Source of the DNA: Nitrospirales bacterium
Lineage (GTDB): Bacteria > Nitrospirota > Nitrospiria > Nitrospirales > UBA8639
Direction: 5' to 3'
Assembly: GCA_029261235.1 (NCBI GenBank)
Contig: JAJDBS010000169.1
Span: 1 to 64,000 of the forward strand
DNA length: 64,000 nt
The translations under genes and the position numbers were made by a program. Below, piece by piece: positions 1 through 9,375 of this stretch (position 1 is the first letter of the stretch; each line of letters opens with the position of its first letter). The notes under the pieces were generated by a model. The model saw nothing but the letters and a program-made list of their open reading frames with translations, had not been told where the DNA came from and did not search any database.

Positions 1-1
1 G

Positions 2-616
2 TCGTGGGATCGCACGCTTGAGCAGGCGTGTGAGTGTGAACCGAATCATGTCTCTTGCTATGCCCTTTCGGTTGAAGAGGGGACACGCTTTGAACATGCG
101 TTTCGACGGGGCGAGTTGAAACTGGTCGAAACCGAAACAGAACAACAATTCCAAGTGCATGCGAATGAGCAGTTAGCCTCGGCGGGCTATGAGCAGTATG
201 AAATATCAAATTGGGCGAAGCCGGGTCGAGCATGCCGACATAATCAGTGTTATTGGAAGGGGCAAGACTTTTTAGGTGTCGGTCCTAGTGCACAATCGTA
301 TATGGCCGGATGTCGTTTTGGAAATGTGTCGAATCTTGAGCAGTACTGTGGACGACTGGAGAATGATCAGTCGGCAGTGACCGAGCAAGAACATTTATCG
401 ATTCGCCAACAAGAGAAGGAACGGGTGGTCTTTGGATTGCGGATGTTGGATGGTGTGCCGAAGGATTGGGTTGAAATTAATACCCGAGATTCGGTCTGGG
501 CTGCTTCATTCACATCCTTTTTAGAGGAGAAGTATTTGATCCAAGTTGCTGATCGTTTTGCCTTGACGGCCAAAGGTCGTCAGTTTGCTGATGAGTTAGG
601 TTCTCAGTTGCTCTAG
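2..616 (+). CDS. hemW: HemW radical-SAM family protein, C-terminal part (5' end outside window)
   Basis: The reading frame is open from base 2, upstream of the TTG start given in the ORF track, so the gene begins before the window and only about 204 C-terminal residues are seen. The typical HemW signatures YEISNWAKPG, CRHNQCYW and LGVGPSAQSY are present, followed by the C-terminal winged-helix-like part. The family comprises heme chaperones related to oxygen-independent coproporphyrinogen III oxidase, with a radical-SAM 4Fe-4S cluster. The cysteine cluster lies in the missing N-terminal half, so cofactor binding cannot be checked here. It ends 40 bp before the convergent DUF4112 gene. Confidence 0.9.
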   Translation, partial: SWDRTLEQACECEPNHVSCYALSVEEGTRFEHAFRRGELKLVETETEQQFQVHANEQLASAGYEQYEISNWAKPGRACRHNQCYWKGQDFLGVGPSAQSYMAGCRFGNVSNLEQYCGRLENDQSAVTEQEHLSIRQQEKERVVFGLRMLDGVPKDWVEINTRDSVWAASFTSFLEEKYLIQVADRFALTAKGRQFADELGSQLL

Positions 617-656
617 AAAGCTTGCAGCCCTATAGAGTAGAGCTTTTGTACGGATT

Positions 657-1199
657 CTATTCTGTCAGGCCAAGGAGAGCGAGAAGGGAAGAGCCCACCC
701 AATAGGCGAAGCTAAGCGTGACGCCGAGTAAGAGAATCATGGCGATAACAATGATGCTGACATACATCCAATCAATCACTGTCGTGACCTGAGTGGTTGT
801 TTGAGAATGTCGATACAGGAGTTGGGAATTCTGGAGATTGCTTTTAAACCAGATAGAAAATAGATCGCCAATAATGGGGATAGCGCCGACCACCATATTA
901 ATGACGATATTGAAGGACATCCTCAAGATGACAATTCGAGGAACTCCAGCTTTGGTCGCTAAGAAGAGAAGGGACGACCCTATTCCATTACTGATAAGAT
1001 CTCCTATCCCTGGAATCAAACCAATGATAGGATCCAGCCCAATTTTAATCGTCGTTCCAGGAATAGTCAGTGAGGCGTCAAGCAGTTGAGCTAACATTTG
1101 GGCAAGCTGACTGATGCTTTTTTTGTGGGCATTCGATTGAGAATGCTGTTGAGTCGAAGCTTGATCTGTTGAATAAGGGCGATCTGTCATGATGCTCAT
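657..1199 (-). CDS. DUF4112 domain membrane protein
   Basis: The core motif set LLDASLTIPG, IGLDPIIGLIPGIGDLI and the following hydrophobic helices match the DUF4112 family, a group of small bacterial membrane proteins of unknown function. A second GAIPIIGDL-type loop and a strong C-terminal membrane helix are visible. The track ORF starts at 1397, but its first 66 residues look unlike the family and overlap the neighbouring gene. ATG at 1199 or 1190 gives a reasonable length of about 180 residues. No clear ribosome site decides between them. It is convergent with hemW and divergent from the DUF2779 gene. Confidence 0.75.
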   Translation of the reverse strand: MSIMTDRPYSTDQASTQQHSQSNAHKKSISQLAQMLAQLLDASLTIPGTTIKIGLDPIIGLIPGIGDLISNGIGSSLLFLATKAGVPRIVILRMSFNIVINMVVGAIPIIGDLFSIWFKSNLQNSQLLYRHSQTTTQVTTVIDWMYVSIIVIAMILLLGVTLSFAYWVGSSLLALLGLTE

Positions 1200-1329
1200 T
1201 TTAGCAGTAATGATAAGCAAATGATAATTGTTGACCGTGGCCTCGATCGTTCTTTTGAGGAAATGTCGTGAATCGGCGTTGTTTCTTTTTGATGACATCA
1301 TTATTACGAATGAAGACGAATACCCTGTA

Positions 1330-2865
1330 GTGGATCCTCTTAGCCTAACGACGAACATTTCTGCATCCGAAACCCCGCCAGGGCCAGTTGTGCGCACACA
1401 TCGTTTGTCAAAAAGTCGGTTTTTAGCGGGGCTGCAGTGTCATAAGCGATTGTATTTTGAAATTCATTCGCCGGAATTAGCGACCCCACCAACACCAGAC
1501 AGACGAGCGATCATGGATATGGGGACGGATGTCGGTGTGTTAGCCAGAGATTTTTTCCCCGGCGGAGTGTTAGTGGCAGAAACACATCGCCAAATTCCTG
1601 CTGCCTTGGCCCGAACAGCCGAGTTGGTGGCTGACCCTACTGTGACTGCAATTTTTGAAGGGGCTTTTGTGTGGGAAGGCATTCTCGTGCGAGTGGATGC
1701 CATTGAACGTTTGGATGCCACACGCTGGCGATTAGTTGAAGTGAAGGCCACGGCAAAGGTGAAGGCCACGCATCTAGATGATTTAGCAATCCAGTCGGCG
1801 GTGTTGGAAGGTGCAGGAATTCGTGTCGATGGGTGCTATTTGATGCATCTCAACACGCAGTATGTGTTTTTGGGGGGTGATCTGAATTTAGACGAAATGT
1901 TTGCTCTTGATAATATGACAGAAGAAGTGTTGGCACGGCGTGTACTCGTCCAACAACAGCTGGAGGAGATGTGGGACGTCTTGAAGCAACCCACCTCGCC
2001 TGCAATCCTACCGGATGGACATTGTTCCCAACCCTATGAATGTCCATTTTGGAATCATTGTACCAAAGACAAATCACCACGATGGGTGCGTTACCTTCCT
2101 GGTAGCTCGAAGGTTCAAGAAATGTTGTTACAAGAAGGCGTTGAAACCATTGATGAGATTCCAGACCACATCCAATTAACGGATATCCAGCAACATGTGA
2201 AAGCGAATGTGGAGTGGATTTCACCAGTGCTGCGTGCCCGCTTGCAGTCGGTTCAGTACCCCGTGCATCATTTAGATTTTGAAACCTTCATGCCCGCCAT
2301 TCCCGTGTTTCCCTATACGCGGCCGTATCGACCGATTCCCTTTCAGTGGTCCAATCATATTGAATATGAAGATGGGACAGTCGTGCATCAACAGTTTTTA
2401 TGTGTGGATGGACGGGATCCTCGAGAAGAATTGGCACATAAACTCTTAGGTAGCTTGGGAGAGACTGGTAGCGTGTGCGTGTATTCGGAGTATGAGCGAT
2501 TTCTCTTATTTGCGCTCGGAGATTTTTTGCCGCATTTAAAGCCGGCGTTGAATAAAGTGGTGCGACGGTTGTGGGACCTCCTTGCTGTGATTCAGCAACA
2601 TTACTATCATCCTGAGTTTGAGGGATCGTTTTCAATCAAAAACGTGTTGCCCGCGTTGGTTCCCAAGTTGGCGTATGATGATTTAACCATTCAGAATGGT
2701 GCGGTGGCCGCGGTGATGTATCAAAAAATGGTCTTTTCCGAAACTGATCTTATGGAACGGGCACGCATTGCGCAGGCTTTAGAGGAATATTGTGGCCTAG
2801 ATACCTGGGCGATGGTTGAGTTACGTCGCGTATTGATGGAGCGAGTGGGGGGGCGATACCTTTGA
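1330..2865 (+). CDS. DUF2779 domain protein, predicted RecB/RNase H-like nuclease
   Basis: The N-terminus has the DUF2779-family signature LSKSRFLAGLQCHKRLYFE. A PD-(D/E)XK-like region with LVEVKATAKVK follows, then the cysteine cluster YECPFWNHC, which resembles the Fe-S-binding cysteines of Cas4/RecB-type nucleases. The C-terminal half starts at HHLDFETFMP, like the DEDD exonuclease-type DxE motif seen in this family. The enzymatic role is inferred from these motifs; the family is not well characterised. The ORF has no in-frame ATG near its start. GTG at 1330 is taken, but GTG at 1390, just before the conserved motif, is equally possible and the track start at 1228 is less likely. Confidence 0.75.
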   Translation: MDPLSLTTNISASETPPGPVVRTHRLSKSRFLAGLQCHKRLYFEIHSPELATPPTPDRRAIMDMGTDVGVLARDFFPGGVLVAETHRQIPAALARTAELVADPTVTAIFEGAFVWEGILVRVDAIERLDATRWRLVEVKATAKVKATHLDDLAIQSAVLEGAGIRVDGCYLMHLNTQYVFLGGDLNLDEMFALDNMTEEVLARRVLVQQQLEEMWDVLKQPTSPAILPDGHCSQPYECPFWNHCTKDKSPRWVRYLPGSSKVQEMLLQEGVETIDEIPDHIQLTDIQQHVKANVEWISPVLRARLQSVQYPVHHLDFETFMPAIPVFPYTRPYRPIPFQWSNHIEYEDGTVVHQQFLCVDGRDPREELAHKLLGSLGETGSVCVYSEYERFLLFALGDFLPHLKPALNKVVRRLWDLLAVIQQHYYHPEFEGSFSIKNVLPALVPKLAYDDLTIQNGAVAAVMYQKMVFSETDLMERARIAQALEEYCGLDTWAMVELRRVLMERVGGRYL

Positions 2866-3013
2866 AATGATGGGAATAATTGCGTTGACCCATCTACTTC
2901 GCACTGGTAGAATTTGTGGCGTCCTCTCGTTTCTCGATCTTCATTGATTCCCTATGCCTGCGTGGCAATTTTTCTGACTCGTTTCGATCTGACCTGTTTG
3001 GTGATACCTGAAG

Positions 3014-3457
3014 ATGTTACGCATTCTGGTCCTGCATGGCCCAAACCTCAATCTACTCGGAACGCGTGAGCCAACAGTGTATGGCTCGACCACGTTGGAA
3101 GAAATTAATGAGGCACTCGTCGCATTAGGAAAAGAACTGGGAGTTTCTGTTGAAGCGCGACAATCGAATGTCGAGGGTGAGTTAGTCACCTGGATTCAAC
3201 AGGCGTCCTCTCAATTTGAAGGATTCGTGTTTAATCCTGCGGCCTATACGCATACGAGCATCGCCCTTCGAGATGCCGTCACAGCCGTTGGTCTGCCGAT
3301 GGTCGAAGTCCATCTCTCGAATATTCATAGTCGAGAATCGTTTCGCCGACGTTCATATCTGGCTGCCGTGGCGTTGGGGCAAATTTCAGGATTTGGTCTG
3401 CAGAGTTATGAGTTGGGTTTGCGGGCGATCGTGCATGCCCTTCAACGTAAAACGTAA
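3014..3457 (+). CDS. aroQ: 3-dehydroquinate dehydratase, type II
   Basis: This is a full-length type II dehydroquinase of 147 residues, which dehydrates 3-dehydroquinate to 3-dehydroshikimate in the shikimate pathway. The N-terminal strand [13 protein letters not shown], the catalytic Tyr23 on the active-site lid, the NPAAYTHTS segment and catalytic His100 in EVHLSN are all visible, followed by [10 protein letters not shown]. Length is normal. It is the first gene of a tight run with efp, accB, accC and thiE, and efp begins 34 bp downstream. aroQ-efp-accB-accC is a common bacterial arrangement, which supports the call. Confidence 0.95.
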   Translation: MLRILVLHGPNLNLLGTREPTVYGSTTLEEINEALVALGKELGVSVEARQSNVEGELVTWIQQASSQFEGFVFNPAAYTHTSIALRDAVTAVGLPMVEVHLSNIHSRESFRRRSYLAAVALGQISGFGLQSYELGLRAIVHALQRKT

Positions 3458-3491
3458 AGAGTTTTTTATTTTTTCTTGAGGAGTATTTGTC

Positions 3492-4052
3492 GTGATTACA
3501 ACAGCCGATTTTCGAAATGGGGCCAGACTCGAGCTAGATGGGCAGCCCTATCATATCGTGGAGTTTCAGCATGTCAAACCAGGAAAAGGCCCAGCCTTTG
3601 TTCGCACGAAACTCAAAGCGTATAAGACTGGGAGTGTCCTTGATCGCACATTTCGTTCGGGAGAGAAATTTGAGGAGCCAGATTTAGAGGAATGCGAAAT
3701 GCAATTTCTCTATTGTGGGGGAGATGAGTATTCATTTATGGATACCTCGAACTATGAGCAGATTGCCTATTCCAAGGATCGATTGGGTGAAAATGTCGAT
3801 TTATTAAAAGAAAATACTGTTGTGAAATTTATGTTGTACCATGGGGAGCCGATCATCGTGGAGTTGCCGATTTTTATGGAACTCAAGGTCGTGGAAACCG
3901 ATCCTGGCTTTCGTGGTGATACGGCAACTGGTGGAACAAAGCCTGCCAAGGTCGAAACCGGAGCCACCGTCAAAGTGCCGTTGTATCTTGAATCGGGAGA
4001 AATCATTAAGATTGATACGAGAACCCGTACCTTTGTCGAGCGAGTTCGTTAG
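3492..4052 (+). CDS. efp: Elongation factor P
   Basis: The 186-residue protein has the three-domain EF-P layout, with KOW-like N-terminal, OB and C-terminal OB domains. EF-P relieves ribosome stalling at polyproline stretches. The domain I loop reads KPGKGPAF, so Lys32 sits at the site that is modified in many bacteria. No modification enzyme (EpmA, EpmB or EarP) is in the window. The GTG start lies 6-7 bp after a TGAGGAG-type ribosome site. The giant island proteins contain several PPPP-type stretches that would be natural EF-P clients, although this is only an inference. Confidence 0.96.
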   Translation: MITTADFRNGARLELDGQPYHIVEFQHVKPGKGPAFVRTKLKAYKTGSVLDRTFRSGEKFEEPDLEECEMQFLYCGGDEYSFMDTSNYEQIAYSKDRLGENVDLLKENTVVKFMLYHGEPIIVELPIFMELKVVETDPGFRGDTATGGTKPAKVETGATVKVPLYLESGEIIKIDTRTRTFVERVR

Positions 4053-4094
4053 ACTCCTTGATCACGCAGATTGTCTGTACGAACTAAAGGACCT

Positions 4095-4553
4095 ATGCCA
4101 GAATCATCAAGAAGAGAAATTGAAGATCTTGTTGAGCTCCTCAACCAGTATCATCTTACTGAGCTGGAACTAGAAAAAAAGGGTGTACGGATTCGGGTGC
4201 GTCGAGATCCTGCCCCTATCATCACCGCACCTTCAATTGAAGTCGCCACAACCGTTGAGCCCATTTCTTCTACGCCATCTTCTCCTTCTGTACAACCATC
4301 AGAATCCCTGCATTTCCTGACTGTGACTTCCCCAATTGTCGGGACGTTTTATCGAGCCTCTTCTCCTGATGCGGATCCTTATGTTGATGAAGGCACGTTG
4401 GTCAAAAAAGGCCAGATACTTTGCATTGTTGAGGCGATGAAGCTCATGAACGAAATTGAAGCAGAAGCTGATGGGAAAGTGGTGAAGGTTCTCGTCGAAA
4501 GTACCACCCCGGTTGAATTTGGCCAACCACTCTTCTTGATTGATCCGCTATAG
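4095..4553 (+). CDS. accB: Acetyl-CoA carboxylase biotin carboxyl carrier protein
   Basis: The 152-residue biotin carrier protein has an N-terminal helical segment, a Pro/Ser-rich linker (about residues 40-72) and a C-terminal biotinyl domain. The biotinylation motif EAMKLMNE places the acceptor lysine at about residue 116. It carries CO2 from biotin carboxylase to the carboxyltransferase in fatty acid synthesis. The track starts at a TTG at 4071, but ATG 4095 is preferred because an AAAGGA ribosome site lies just upstream. It is 42 bp after efp and in the same operon as accC. Confidence 0.95.
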   Translation: MPESSRREIEDLVELLNQYHLTELELEKKGVRIRVRRDPAPIITAPSIEVATTVEPISSTPSSPSVQPSESLHFLTVTSPIVGTFYRASSPDADPYVDEGTLVKKGQILCIVEAMKLMNEIEAEADGKVVKVLVESTTPVEFGQPLFLIDPL

Positions 4554-4665
4554 GGTTCTAGGCGAAGATTTTCTTTCCGGTCGATACACCGAATCCATAC
4601 GTTTCTTCAAGTGGGAACATACAACAGGAAACCTATCCAGATGTGCATGTTGACGAGAATACGTC

Positions 4666-6015
4666 GTGTTTAAAAAAATCCTCATTGCGAATCGCGGAGA
4701 AATTGCCCTTCGGGTGATTCGGGCCTGTCGAGAGTTGGGGATTCGGACGGTTGCGATTCATTCCGAGGTGGATGCCCAGTCCTTACATGTTCGCTATGCT
4801 GATGAACATGTTTGTGTGGGCCCCGCTGAGGGGGGACTCAGCTATCGCAATATTCCGAATGTCCTGAGTGCGGCGGAAATCACGGGAGTTGATGCGATTC
4901 ATCCGGGATATGGTTTTCTTGCAGAAAACGCGCATTTTGCTGAAGTCTGTGAATCAATCGGGATCACGTTCATTGGACCGTCTTCTGAGCATATTGCGTT
5001 GTTGAGTGACAAATCTCAAGCGCGGGCGCATATGAAAAAGCATGGGATTCCTGTCTTGCCGGGAAGCGATGGGGAAATCGAGGATCCTAAAGCCTGTCGA
5101 TCTACTGCCAAGAAACTCGGATATCCTGTGATCGTGAAAGCCTCGGCCGGAGGTGGGGGTCGGGGAATGCGAGTGGTCTGGCATGAAGAGGACTTGGACC
5201 AGGCCGTCGAATCAGCACAGTTGGAAGCGAGCACGGCCTTTGGGCATGGAGGTGTGTACCTTGAACGATTTTTTGAAGACCCTCGGCACATCGAATTTCA
5301 AGTGATGGCTGACCATCAGGGGCACGTGGTGCATTTTCAGGAACGAGATTGCTCCGTGCAGCGTCGATATCAAAAGGTGGTGGAAGAATCACCTTCGCCA
5401 GCTCTGGATGAGTCCACGCGACGGAAAATGGGTCAGGTTGCCGTGAAGGTCATGAAATCGGTCAAGTATCGAAATGCGGGGACTGTTGAATTTCTCATGG
5501 ATGCAAAAGGGCAGTTTTATTTCATGGAAGTGAATACTCGTATTCAAGTGGAGCATGCGGTGACAGAGGTGGTGACCGGTGTGGATCTTATTAAAGAACA
5601 AATTCGTGTGGCAGCTGGGCATGGGCTTTCATATAAACAGAGCGACATTCAACTAGTTGGCCATGCGATCGAGTGTCGAATTAATGCGGAGGACCCTGTT
5701 CGTATGACGCCAAGTCCTGGGGTTGTCACCAAGTTTTGTGTTCCAGGAGGCCCAGGTATTCGGGTTGATACTGCGATGGATACAAGCGGCGTGGTGTCTC
5801 CATTTTACGATTCAATGATTGCCAAACTTATCGCCTCAGGACGGGATCGCAGCGAAGCCTTGGCCCGCATGCGTCGAGCCTTGGATGAATTTGTGATCGA
5901 AGGTATTCAAAGCAATATTCTTCTCCATCGACGAATCCTTGACCATCCCGATTTTCAAAAAGGTCCCGTCTCAACACGCTTTCTCGATCGATTGCTGACG
6001 TTGCAGTCTGTATGA
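4666..6015 (+). CDS. accC: Acetyl-CoA carboxylase, biotin carboxylase subunit
   Basis: A full-length 449-residue biotin carboxylase that carboxylates the biotin on AccB using ATP and bicarbonate. The N-terminal FKKILIANRGEIALR, the HPGYGFLAEN motif, the glycine-rich ATP loop KASAGGGGRGMR and the active-site segment MEVNTRIQVEHAVTE are all intact. The start is GTG. The 112-bp gap after accB is the widest in this operon and could hold a secondary promoter. The 3' end overlaps thiE by 4 bp (ATGA), indicating translational coupling. Confidence 0.96.
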   Translation: MFKKILIANRGEIALRVIRACRELGIRTVAIHSEVDAQSLHVRYADEHVCVGPAEGGLSYRNIPNVLSAAEITGVDAIHPGYGFLAENAHFAEVCESIGITFIGPSSEHIALLSDKSQARAHMKKHGIPVLPGSDGEIEDPKACRSTAKKLGYPVIVKASAGGGGRGMRVVWHEEDLDQAVESAQLEASTAFGHGGVYLERFFEDPRHIEFQVMADHQGHVVHFQERDCSVQRRYQKVVEESPSPALDESTRRKMGQVAVKVMKSVKYRNAGTVEFLMDAKGQFYFMEVNTRIQVEHAVTEVVTGVDLIKEQIRVAAGHGLSYKQSDIQLVGHAIECRINAEDPVRMTPSPGVVTKFCVPGGPGIRVDTAMDTSGVVSPFYDSMIAKLIASGRDRSEALARMRRALDEFVIEGIQSNILLHRRILDHPDFQKGPVSTRFLDRLLTLQSV

Positions 6016-6665
6016 CCGCCGACAACCTTTCCCGTGCTCATCTAGGTTCTCTTCTCAACGGACTGTATCTTATTCTAGATGAGCGATGGTCCTCGCGCTG
6101 TTCATTGCCGCAGGTGTTGAATGAAGCAGGGCAGGCAGGCGTCAAGCTTGTGCAATATCGGAATAAAACGGGGTCGATGAGGGATGCCTATGAGATGGCT
6201 TCCAGCCTCCGTCAAATTTCCAAGAAATGGGGGATGATGTTTGTGGTGAATGACCGTTGTGATTTGGCGATGGCTGTAGAGGCTGATGGAGTGCATCTTG
6301 GTCAAGATGATTTACCAATAGCATTGGCCAGGAATCTCGTGGGCCACAACATGGTGATAGGGGTATCGACGCATCATTCAGAACACGTTGAAAAGGCTAC
6401 TCAAGAAGGGGCAGATTATCTTGGGTTTGGTCCGATCTTTCCGACAGACACGAAAGCGAATCATGATCCCGTGGTGGGTATTGCAGGAATGAAACTTATT
6501 CGAGGGCTCACGCCTTTGCCAGTGTTTGCGATCGGGGGTATTTCGGTAGACGTTGTTCCGGAATTACGGCAGGCTGGAGCCAATGGAGTGGCTGTGGCCT
6601 CTGCAATATTAGATGCGGAAGATCGACAAAAGGCATTCACTCAATTTCTGTCCCCATTTCACTAA
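6012..6665 (+). CDS. thiE: Thiamine phosphate synthase
   Basis: A 217-residue TIM-barrel enzyme joining the pyrimidine and thiazole moieties into thiamine phosphate. ThiE motifs are visible: VQYRNKTGS near the N-terminus, FVVNDRCDLAM, GVHLGQDDLP, GVSTHH, the phosphate-binding GPIFPTDTK and FAIGGIS. It overlaps accC by 4 bp at the start and the convergent bioD by 29 bp at the 3' end. No thiamine riboswitch was recognised in front of it; it appears to be expressed from the acc operon. Pairing with accC rather than other thi genes is mildly unusual. Confidence 0.93.
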   Translation: MTADNLSRAHLGSLLNGLYLILDERWSSRCSLPQVLNEAGQAGVKLVQYRNKTGSMRDAYEMASSLRQISKKWGMMFVVNDRCDLAMAVEADGVHLGQDDLPIALARNLVGHNMVIGVSTHHSEHVEKATQEGADYLGFGPIFPTDTKANHDPVVGIAGMKLIRGLTPLPVFAIGGISVDVVPELRQAGANGVAVASAILDAEDRQKAFTQFLSPFH

Positions 6666-7380
6666 GATGGGTGGCAAGCCGCTGAATTTCCTGATGTTCT
6701 GCTAGCTGAGTCACACCTTCCTGCCATTTCGTCTCTATAATTTTTACATGATCAATTGGTCCAAAAATCGGAACTGAAGCCCAATCCTTAATCAGTTTGG
6801 CCGTTGACTCCTGCTGCTGTTGAGTTATTGTGGATTGGTTTGTGGCCTTGGAGTTATTGAGTACGATGCCGCATGGACATATTCCTTCCTGCTCTAATGC
6901 TTCTACTGTCAGCCGACAGTGGTTGACGCCTCCCAAGTTCGTGCTTCCTACGATCAAGCAGGGGATATCCAACAGCTTGACTAAATCTCGCATGGATTGC
7001 CGCGGGGTCAGCGGCGTATGAATACCTCCTGCTCCTTCGATGAGGAGAACGGAATGTTGGCGTGTGAGTTGATTTATATGTGAATGAATCCGTGTGAGGT
7101 CGATTGTTGTTCCTGCTATTTGTGCTGCAGCGAATGGTGCAAGAGGCTGAGGAAAGGTGTAGAGGCAAACGGAATCAAACGAAGGGGGAGGAGTGAGTAA
7201 GTGACGCAACCGATCGGTATCGGAACATTCTCTCTGTGTAGCATCTACTCCAGTTTCAATCGGTTTGAGCACCCCGACGGATTTCCCCTGTTGCTGTAAG
7301 GCACGAGTTATTGCTCCCGTGATCGTTGTTTTGCCGACACCGGTGTCCGTTCCTGTTATGAAAAAGGCTTGGTGTGTCAT
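6637..7380 (-). CDS. bioD: Dethiobiotin synthetase
   Basis: The 247-residue protein has the P-loop GTDTGVGKT, KPIETG, the DTDRLR segment and the IEGAGGIHTPL motif of BioD, which makes dethiobiotin from 7,8-diaminopelargonate, CO2 and ATP. Its 3' end overlaps thiE on the opposite strand by 29 bp. The SDR gene lies 43 bp upstream on the same strand, so the two probably form an operon. Its position beside accB/accC couples biotin synthesis with its main consumer, but no bioA, bioB or bioF is in the window. Confidence 0.94.
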   Translation of the reverse strand: MTHQAFFITGTDTGVGKTTITGAITRALQQQGKSVGVLKPIETGVDATQRECSDTDRLRHLLTPPPSFDSVCLYTFPQPLAPFAAAQIAGTTIDLTRIHSHINQLTRQHSVLLIEGAGGIHTPLTPRQSMRDLVKLLDIPCLIVGSTNLGGVNHCRLTVEALEQEGICPCGIVLNNSKATNQSTITQQQQESTAKLIKDWASVPIFGPIDHVKIIETKWQEGVTQLAEHQEIQRLATHLSEMGTEIE

Positions 7381-7423
7381 CTCAGCATGCCTTGAAAGGG
7401 AATGAGTAACTCATAGAAAAGGA

Positions 7424-8179
7424 TTACCAGAGGCGACTATCAAGATTCCACACCTGGCCGGAAATGTTCGGAGATACGGCGAGATGGAAGACGCTTGCCG
7501 TCACCTGTTTGAGGGAGGGTGTGCTCTTGAGAATGTGAGTCTGCTGTCCGAAGGTTGAATCCATGCCTGTGGCAGAAAGCGGAGAGGAATGCCAGCCAGG
7601 GAAAATTGCATTCACTCGTATATTCCAGCTACCCCATTCTTGCGCTGCCGTTTGCATCAAGCTGAGTAAGCCAGCTTTTGAAGAGGCATAGGATGTCTGT
7701 CCCGTCATGCCTTGTTCTCCAGATAGGGACCCAATGACAATAACTGCACCATTGCGTTGTCGTTGAAAAATAGGGCCAGCTTCCCTTAAAACGTGAAATG
7801 CCCCAGTAAGATTCGTCTGCAGGGTATGCTCCCATTCATCAGGAGTGGTTTTTGCGAGAAGCGTTGATGGGGCAACGCCAACCGCCCAGACGAGCAGATC
7901 GAGAGCGCCATAGTCTTCTAAGAAATCTTGAAACAGTCTCTCAACTTCTGATGAACTTCTGACATCAGCCTGATACATTCGGATGTTTTCATTAGACGTC
8001 TTCATTTCGGTAATCGCTTCTACTGCAGAGGAGCGATTGTGGTGATAGTGGATGCCTACGCCCCATCCCTGTTGTGCAAATTCATGAGCAATCGCCCGGC
8101 CGATTGTCCCTGACCCGCCACATATTAAGATATTGGAACAGGTGTCATCTTTGCCTTTCAAATGAACCATGTCGAACAT
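7424..8179 (-). CDS. SDR family oxidoreductase (FabG-like)
   Basis: A 251-residue classical short-chain dehydrogenase/reductase. The cofactor loop is CGGSGTIGRAI, residue D72 follows in YQADV, NLTGAF is the structural Asn motif, and the catalytic set is Ser151/153, Tyr164 and Lys168 in GQTSYASSKAG. The NNAG motif is changed to AVGVA. FabG-like enzymes reduce 3-oxoacyl-ACP, and the operon-like position upstream of bioD suggests a role in making the pimeloyl precursor of biotin. That is inference from neighbourhood only. M4 (8170) is an alternative start. Confidence 0.85.
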   Translation of the reverse strand: MFDMVHLKGKDDTCSNILICGGSGTIGRAIAHEFAQQGWGVGIHYHHNRSSAVEAITEMKTSNENIRMYQADVRSSSEVERLFQDFLEDYGALDLLVWAVGVAPSTLLAKTTPDEWEHTLQTNLTGAFHVLREAGPIFQRQRNGAVIVIGSLSGEQGMTGQTSYASSKAGLLSLMQTAAQEWGSWNIRVNAIFPGWHSSPLSATGMDSTFGQQTHILKSTPSLKQVTASVFHLAVSPNISGQVWNLDSRLW

Positions 8180-8288
8180 TTTCTGTAATTGACGTCATGG
8201 AAGACAAGTCCTTGATCTCTTATTCTTTCTTCAAGCAACCTTGCTGGTTTTGAAGTCGCTATGATAGGTTTACTATACATTGCCAACC

Positions 8289-9155
8289 ATGATGTATTCT
8301 TCTCTCTTTCTCTCATTTCGTCGAACAGCGTATTGTGTCTGTATTTTGAGTCTTTTGTGGCTCGGTGTGTCTTCTCCTGCCTTGGCAGCAGACACTTCAA
8401 CTGTGACGATTGAGAACATTCATGAATTTTTCCCTGACCAAATTGGGAATGAATGGGTGTATCGTGGCAGGATGATTGAGGGGGGGATGGTTCAGATTGC
8501 TGAGAAAGATGCGCGGTTTACCAATGTTTCCAAAGTCATTGGAACAGAAACGCAGGATGGCGTGGGCGTGACAGTTTTTCATGATACGAATCCTGGGAAT
8601 CAAGGTCCGTCCGATAGTTATTATCGCCGCGATGCTGCGGGTATTCGCTATTATGGATCGAAGCCTGGAACAACGCTAGAACGTCAGTTAGTGCCGTATC
8701 AGATCGTCCGGTTTCCCTTAGATATTCCAAGCTCGTTTGAGCAATTTAATCGACATGGACTTGAGCTTGGGATGGACATTGATCGGGATGGGGAGTCTGA
8801 TAAGGTCGATATCGTGGCGACGTCATCAGCTCAAACGCGGGAGACGATCAGTGTTCCTTCTGGTGTCTACCCTGAGGCCATTCGCTTGGAAGCAAAAATG
8901 ACGATGCACGTTCACTTATCAGGAAGTGGGAAGACTATTCAGGGTACTGATACGATGACCGTATGGTTTGCTCGTGGAGTGGGTCTCTTGAAATATATTG
9001 AACGACAGACCATTCCCTCGACGCGAAGCGAAAACGAACGTGTGATTGAAGTCACTGAAGAGCTAGAAAAAGTGACCTTGGCGACCGATGTGGCATCACA
9101 TCAAAACAAACCTACTCAAGAATCTCTCTTCAAAGTGTTCTCCTTTATGCCTTGA
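8289..9155 (+). CDS. Exported protein of unknown function
   Basis: About 288 residues. A signal peptide with the hydrophobic core CVCILSLLWLGVSSPALAA and a clear ALA-A cleavage site marks it as exported. The mature part begins with a segment of the type EFFPDQIGNEWVYRG, seen in many bacterial secreted beta-rich proteins of unknown role. The DIDRDGESDKVD stretch resembles an acidic Ca-binding loop. I do not recognise a catalytic motif. ATG at 8289 (or 8292) is preferred over the TTG at 8280 used in the track. It is divergent from the SDR gene across about 110 bp. Confidence 0.7.
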   Translation: MMYSSLFLSFRRTAYCVCILSLLWLGVSSPALAADTSTVTIENIHEFFPDQIGNEWVYRGRMIEGGMVQIAEKDARFTNVSKVIGTETQDGVGVTVFHDTNPGNQGPSDSYYRRDAAGIRYYGSKPGTTLERQLVPYQIVRFPLDIPSSFEQFNRHGLELGMDIDRDGESDKVDIVATSSAQTRETISVPSGVYPEAIRLEAKMTMHVHLSGSGKTIQGTDTMTVWFARGVGLLKYIERQTIPSTRSENERVIEVTEELEKVTLATDVASHQNKPTQESLFKVFSFMP

Positions 9156-9375
9156 TTCAGTGCGTCATCTTTTGACGTTTTCCCCTCTCTTCCTGAGAAG
9201 TGGTTTCTTCCTGCGTTCTTTTCTCCGATCCAATATCTTCGGAAATTTTTTCGGGCCTTGGAGTTTCAATGATTGGTTCTTTGGATTGGTCTGTCGTGAG
9301 CGGAGATCTTCTTTTGCCCCTTCGGACTCATTCTTGATGATGAGACATTGCGGGAAGTGAAACGGGCGTGTGAGT

